This document shows, piece by piece, positions 60,601-64,000 of a stretch of DNA of 64,000 nucleotides; within the stretch, counting starts at the first letter, position 1, and each line of letters begins with the position of its first letter. The DNA comes from a virus. The DNA is taken from the IMG/VR virus record IMGVR_UViG_3300022916_000008, positions 26,857 to 90,856 of that record. The stretch is one strand, 5' to 3'. Position numbers and translations under genes: made by a program. The notes beneath the pieces are model-generated. The model did not search any database and was not told where the DNA came from. It was given only the letters and a program-made list of their open reading frames with translations.

Positions 60601-63600
60601 ATTCCTGATAACACCATCCAACCATGTTTGCTTCCATTGATCCTTGCCATCCATGTACTTGTCTGCAAACTCATCTTCACTTAGACTGTTTAATTCTTTC
60701 TTACTTTTACCTTGTTTTAAAAGAGTCTTCTTTGTTCTGTCCATATCCATTTGGAAGTTGTAATGCAAATCTTCTCCCCATTTACTATTCATAAGAGTAT
60801 TTCCAAAGTCCTTCCTGTGTTTTGCATATACAGGATCTTTAGTCATTCCATGAAGCATATCAAGCATAACATCTTGCTCATTATTATCATTAGGATCATA
60901 ACGTACACCATGAGTGTCTGTGTTTGGATGCTCACCAACAAACCCATTGTTATAACGAATACTACCTCTCCTTGTTTCGGGATACTTGTTTGCTGACTGC
61001 TCTATCATATCAAAAGTCTCATTGACCTTCTTATATGGATTAGGAGAAAAATACTCTATACTACCAACTCCTGTATTCTTGCTTGTAAATGATGGATCGG
61101 CTACCACTGTTGTCTTGCCCATTCTTTTTAATGCAGGGTACTTCTTGTAAATATTGTCAAGCATAGAGTTTGTCTCGCCTCCTTGTTGAAACTTATGGGT
61201 ATATCCTACATTTACTTTAGAATTTGTATTCCAAAATGGATTTGACACATCAGCACTCAGGATTCCGTTTTTACCAATTCGTCTTTTATAACCAAACCTC
61301 ATGTCTGCGCTCACACCATTATAAGGCTGCCATCCTGCACCTAAAGAAGCAGTATAAGCATTTTTATTCTTATTATCCCAATATTCTTCTTCCGCTTTAA
61401 GTCCAAAACCAAATCTAGGTTTCCTGTCAACATTATTCCATTCAATATCTACATTAGGTATTTGTTTATGTACCCAATTACCAGTCTCTTCTTTAAATTG
61501 TATTTCGTTTTCCAACTTAGCACCTTTAAATGGTATAAATTCTCCAGCATTAGTCCTATCAACTCCCTCAAGAGGGAATGCAGTATTTATATCTTTCTGT
61601 TGAGAATAGTAGGGATTCCATTTGTACATCTGCCCTTGCTCATATGATAATGTAGGGTTGTACGAAACTTGCCTGTCTCCATAAGCACCACTTCTTCTTG
61701 TCTTCAGAGGAATATTTGCAGTAAGACCAATAGAAGATGTAGTAGGCTTGTGATAAAAGTCATACATATCTGTATAAGATTGATTAATAGTCTTATCTAT
61801 TGTTGGCTCTCCCCAATTACTTCTAGGTTCTTCTAAAATACCAAGACGTGTTGGAGTATATGGAAACTCTTGCTTTCTTCGTTCAGGGTCACCTAATAGA
61901 AAAGGGTTAATGTTTGCATTATAACTTCCAACAGCACCTAGCGAAAAATCTTCTATTGCTGGTGTTGTACGATAGCTTATATTCCTTGGCTTGCTAGTCG
62001 CTCTCCCTGGCTTACTATATCCCTCGGGTGGTTTACCGAATATCATTCCATAGTGCCTACCCTCTATTTCATCTTGGTAGGTCTCTTTAGGTGTTTCTCC
62101 TGCTAGTTGATATTTGGGTAGCTGTCCTCCACCTTGCATCTTAGGCAAAATAGGGTACTCTATGACGCTTTTACCTTTAAAGTGATAGTTTCCCCCCGGA
62201 TACATCATCTGCCTGTCACCACTGTCTGAAACGCCTAATACAGGATAGTTTACTCCTTCCATCGTAATGTCACCACTTGGAACCTTTGTTACTTGCCCAG
62301 GATACTTCCATTGTCCATACTTAGAGGTTACTACTCCACCTTGTTGAAAACTCTTTCTTTCAACAGCATTACCAGTCTTGTCCGTATCTATATATATTCT
62401 ATCATAAACTTCAAAAGGCTTTGTTGCATTAAAATCAAATCCATCTTTCCCGATAGCACCTGTTTCTCTATCAAATACATCATAGTAAGAAATATATTTA
62501 CCATTTTCATCTTCTCCTCTGGATATAAATACATTACCTAGAGCAGAACTGTTTTTTCCCCAATTTGTTAAATTTACCGTATAGGTATTCTCATTTATTT
62601 TGCTTTCTTTTTCCTTTAGCTTATTGGCATTAAAAATCCTATTTGCATTTGATAATATCTCGCTCCTAAAAGCTGAATCTTGTATTGCTATATATTTAGC
62701 ATTTGGATCTTTACTATTTGAAGGCTTGTATTTACTGTTATATAGTACATCATGTTTTAAGTCTAATCCTCCAAAATATCTATATAAGTCTCCAAGCTTA
62801 CCATATGAATCTCTTCTTACGCCACCACTTGCTGTTTTACTCAAAAAATTACCTTTAAAATCTTGCCTCGTTTTTATTGGCAATTCTTTTTCTTTGTATG
62901 GTGCATCTTCAATAGTACTGTATGTTTTTTTCTTCCATGGAGGATCACCTGTAATCCCGCCTTGTTGATATTCTTTATTCCCTGCTTGTGCTGCTCCTAT
63001 TCCCACTGCTCCTGTTCCTGCTACTGCTGGCAATAGATTAAATAAATCCTTAAATGCTGATTTATCTTTAATTAATTTAAAAAACCTGTTATCTACTAAT
63101 CCTTTGTTGGATTTAATAATCTTATCTATCTGTTTGTCACTTACGATGTCACTAGGTTTAATATTATGTGTAAATCTTATTTGAGCTATTCTTGCATAAA
63201 CCTCTGCAGGATCTAATAAATAATTATCATAATCACTTGCTGCTTTTGATTTATCCATTGCTCTTTTAACCAATACATCAATTACATAATTAGATTCATT
63301 TCTTGTTTTGTTATGAGTAAGCTCATGTATTGTTGTAGATCTAATTTGGTTTCTAGGCATATTTGGATTGACATATACTTCACCGTTACTAAAACTCCGC
63401 CCTCTATTTAACACCTCTTCTCCAAAAAAATTTGATGATCCAATAAAATCTGGATTAGTAGCAAATTCTACTTTACTTAATTCATTGTCAAAAATAGGGG
63501 ATTGTATTTCAGGCATTTCAATATTCTTAATTCTATTTTTAGTATATGGGTCGTCATACCAATCCTTTACCCATTGCTCACCTTCAAGTTTGGCATCAAC

Positions 63601-64000
63601 TAATTGTTTCGCTTTTACATATCTTGATTTTGGCTTTAAAGACCTCCAAGATATCATTGGTTTTCGAGCCATACCTGGATTAATCAATGCGTCAAGTGTC
63701 TTAACCCCTGCCTTACCCAACTTATTACCAAAACCCATTCCTGGATTAATCAATGCATCAAGGGCAAACAATCCTGCCTTACCCAATTTAGATGTGGCTT
63801 TTAATCCTAAATTAGCCGGAGCTGCTGCTGCAAATGTAAGACCTGTTAATATCTTATTCCCTGCCTGGCTCTTACTCCAATCAACATTATGAGTATTACT
63901 TGTCATCTTGCCAGTCTTGGTGTCCATAGCCATCTCAGAGCTATCTGAAGCCTTCCTTCCTGATATAGATGTAATCGGTAGGTTATGAACCCTAGTCAGC
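57700..64000 (-). CDS. Giant virion-block protein (>2077 aa; 5' end beyond the window) with a zincin, glycine zipper and repeated QGG motifs
   Basis: An internal ATG at 63933 gives 2077 residues, but the frame stays open to the right edge (upstream residues read ITSISGRKASDSSE), so the true start is probably outside. Numbering from 63933: tandem repeat of KLGKAG...LDALINPGM at about 49-88; zincin HELTH (203-207); a beta-strand-rich part 731-915 ending VNVGYTHKF, like an outer-membrane barrel; a glycine zipper about 1258-1296 (GAGAGIGATFGPVGAIIGG); nine QGG/GG motifs at 325, 532, 601, 918, 1176, 1192, 1330, 1480 and 1620, three reading GG(K/Q)LPKY. A role in DNA ejection through the envelope is inferred. 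Stop lies 2 nt before the 731-aa gene start. Confidence 0.75.
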   Translation of the reverse strand, partial: LTRVHNLPITSISGRKASDSSEMAMDTKTGKMTSNTHNVDWSKSQAGNKILTGLTFAAAAPANLGLKATSKLGKAGLFALDALINPGMGFGNKLGKAGVKTLDALINPGMARKPMISWRSLKPKSRYVKAKQLVDAKLEGEQWVKDWYDDPYTKNRIKNIEMPEIQSPIFDNELSKVEFATNPDFIGSSNFFGEEVLNRGRSFSNGEVYVNPNMPRNQIRSTTIHELTHNKTRNESNYVIDVLVKRAMDKSKAASDYDNYLLDPAEVYARIAQIRFTHNIKPSDIVSDKQIDKIIKSNKGLVDNRFFKLIKDKSAFKDLFNLLPAVAGTGAVGIGAAQAGNKEYQQGGITGDPPWKKKTYSTIEDAPYKEKELPIKTRQDFKGNFLSKTASGGVRRDSYGKLGDLYRYFGGLDLKHDVLYNSKYKPSNSKDPNAKYIAIQDSAFRSEILSNANRIFNANKLKEKESKINENTYTVNLTNWGKNSSALGNVFISRGEDENGKYISYYDVFDRETGAIGKDGFDFNATKPFEVYDRIYIDTDKTGNAVERKSFQQGGVVTSKYGQWKYPGQVTKVPSGDITMEGVNYPVLGVSDSGDRQMMYPGGNYHFKGKSVIEYPILPKMQGGGQLPKYQLAGETPKETYQDEIEGRHYGMIFGKPPEGYSKPGRATSKPRNISYRTTPAIEDFSLGAVGSYNANINPFLLGDPERRKQEFPYTPTRLGILEEPRSNWGEPTIDKTINQSYTDMYDFYHKPTTSSIGLTANIPLKTRRSGAYGDRQVSYNPTLSYEQGQMYKWNPYYSQQKDINTAFPLEGVDRTNAGEFIPFKGAKLENEIQFKEETGNWVHKQIPNVDIEWNNVDRKPRFGFGLKAEEEYWDNKNKNAYTASLGAGWQPYNGVSADMRFGYKRRIGKNGILSADVSNPFWNTNSKVNVGYTHKFQQGGETNSMLDNIYKKYPALKRMGKTTVVADPSFTSKNTGVGSIEYFSPNPYKKVNETFDMIEQSANKYPETRRGSIRYNNGFVGEHPNTDTHGVRYDPNDNNEQDVMLDMLHGMTKDPVYAKHRKDFGNTLMNSKWGEDLHYNFQMDMDRTKKTLLKQGKSKKELNSLSEDEFADKYMDGKDQWKQTWLDGVIRNLMFEGTPEDFEKAKYWDGLEDLYFQDENVKKSFGQLKNYLKTGKGYMLPEYEVTATRDTSKLQQGGQFNDNDMKTKKYKKGGKLPKYYTGGPFIGNDYIGDMSQYDYDTGIWNGTDHGGSYGQTDVLNSANGYGDDFFKGAGKSALSMAGAGAGIGATFGPVGAIIGGGAGALIGGTIGGIQGLKAAKAEDEVIQRKQDMMEKQSLAYQPRGTRMYKQGGQAMANPNAELEQQEGVQTPDGETFNVNGAPHEQGGIEMALEQGSRIFSDDESMALPDGRTPAQVFKQLSKKLDFYKKNAESGATLAKQTAKAMISSIEKKIDELWQYQEQVKQSQGSSQEGLEGEIMGQEGNYYPETENVPPEAIYQEGGIGPLSPWEIQKLKGTYLKEPKDRENHAIQSFKSTYETETGKKMTSTQEAKLREEYLTNGTARGELTGTEETYLFPTQPYMSETRTSNASKINPSNRDVYTPEEWSVAAKETGDYRLKEYNDAVKKHITSPTSSPYFKRGGKLPKYQQGDIYTSEDERLNKIARNAISRSTNPYYTGLSGNYTILKDPTWPPAATQQQGIDLSTPRGYRPQGVGGGNNAFIAEDQIGDGYQVPGDPPKVPPYLANIAPYFGGQQQASGGIDPRIITENGQMRLYANTGTEGEDLRQLAIDTWGDVGAKTNIQGEDLYYYPTGAGETEVAGTKKKSTQLAKNKYVPTTADATTEQPMEHGVPVSDKPLSELTAGLSANLRQTGNPAIPLGEKIPFTGTPSTEMGDNQFDWKSLIPYASRIPGMVNALRKMKVPEAEQAKQIAYKDQVFDPYPIQAAAQTAKDAVSANSNYAPVTRGIQLGLEGQKQKSLNEGQAGVNKLNFVGRNQVNQSNQRTDMFNTQARNTKNMTQFAADQQRLQNIDMATRDVGDIYMKQQFEKAVMERDVTSIRLYTDSLIKNGATWEKIRPSLVGMLDDDVLREYDAKYKDK

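Noticed and set aside
1-64000. Recoded stop codons (TAG or TGA reassignment) as in some crAss-like phages
   Set aside because: TAA, TAG and TGA all end compact genes at expected places and the giant genes contain no in-frame stops, so the standard bacterial code fits.
1-64000. CRISPR array or diversity-generating retroelement
   Set aside because: No regularly spaced repeats, reverse transcriptase or template/variable repeat pair were seen. The Cas4-like gene stands without cas1/cas2.

Overview
The window looks like most of a tailed-phage genome infecting a Bacteroidota host, most probably a crAss-like (Crassvirales) phage. The reasons are a large-terminase/portal pair, and a strand-polarised layout with virion and transcription genes on the minus strand and a long replication/accessory operon on the plus strand. 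Above all there is a 6492-residue protein carrying an RNA polymerase-like DxDxD active-site region, as expected for the giant virion RNA polymerases of crAss-like phages. Genes are AT-rich and tightly packed with ATGA-type overlaps, and they read in the standard bacterial code. No gene was named by database search; all names rest on motifs visible in the translations.

Layout. Minus strand 1-5155: a packaging/head operon read leftwards (small coiled coil, ribbon-helix-helix regulator, 51-aa protein, GroES-like protein, three unknowns, a 39-aa protein, TerL, then the portal running off the left edge). Positions 5156-5518 form the divergent control region. Plus strand 5519-35934: more than 75 mostly small genes. 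Recognisable ones are a TOPRIM primase-like protein, a candidate OB-fold ssDNA-binding protein, a Cas4-like Fe-S nuclease, a RadC/JAB protein, a DUF3871/DUF932-like protein, PcfK and PcfJ, a GH24 endolysin with an N-terminal anchor, RNase H, an MmcB-like nuclease, a RusA-like resolvase, a RecD-like helicase split into two ORFs, RecA and an HNH-like protein. Many tiny zinc-ribbon and membrane proteins sit between them. Minus strand 36019-64000: three huge genes read leftwards (a protein of more than 2077 aa that enters from beyond the right edge, a 731-aa protein and the 6492-aa protein). These are probably virion proteins ejected with the DNA. The convergent junction at about 36 kb holds a strong hairpin terminator.

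Functional logic (inference). The ejected minus-strand giants would transcribe the early plus-strand operon. That operon supplies recombination-type replication (primase, SSB, RecA, RecD, RusA, RNase H, nucleases), probably using the host sliding clamp, since three proteins carry clamp-binding-like motifs. Lysis is by the endolysin at 25 kb, whose leader has an attenuator-like structure.

Most notable observations: (1) three tRNA-like elements in the plus-strand operon keep perfect acceptor, D and T arms, but the anticodon arm is deleted (59-nt element) or replaced by 122-147 nt of structured sequence; (2) two integron attC-like hairpins 626 bp apart sit directly behind stop codons and bound a cassette-like segment; (3) the 6492-aa protein fuses an SF1 helicase, two zincins, an RNA polymerase core, a NADAR domain, an ART-like domain and a PD-(D/E)XK nuclease; (4) nine QGG/GGKLPKY-type motifs punctuate the >2077-aa protein and may be processing sites.
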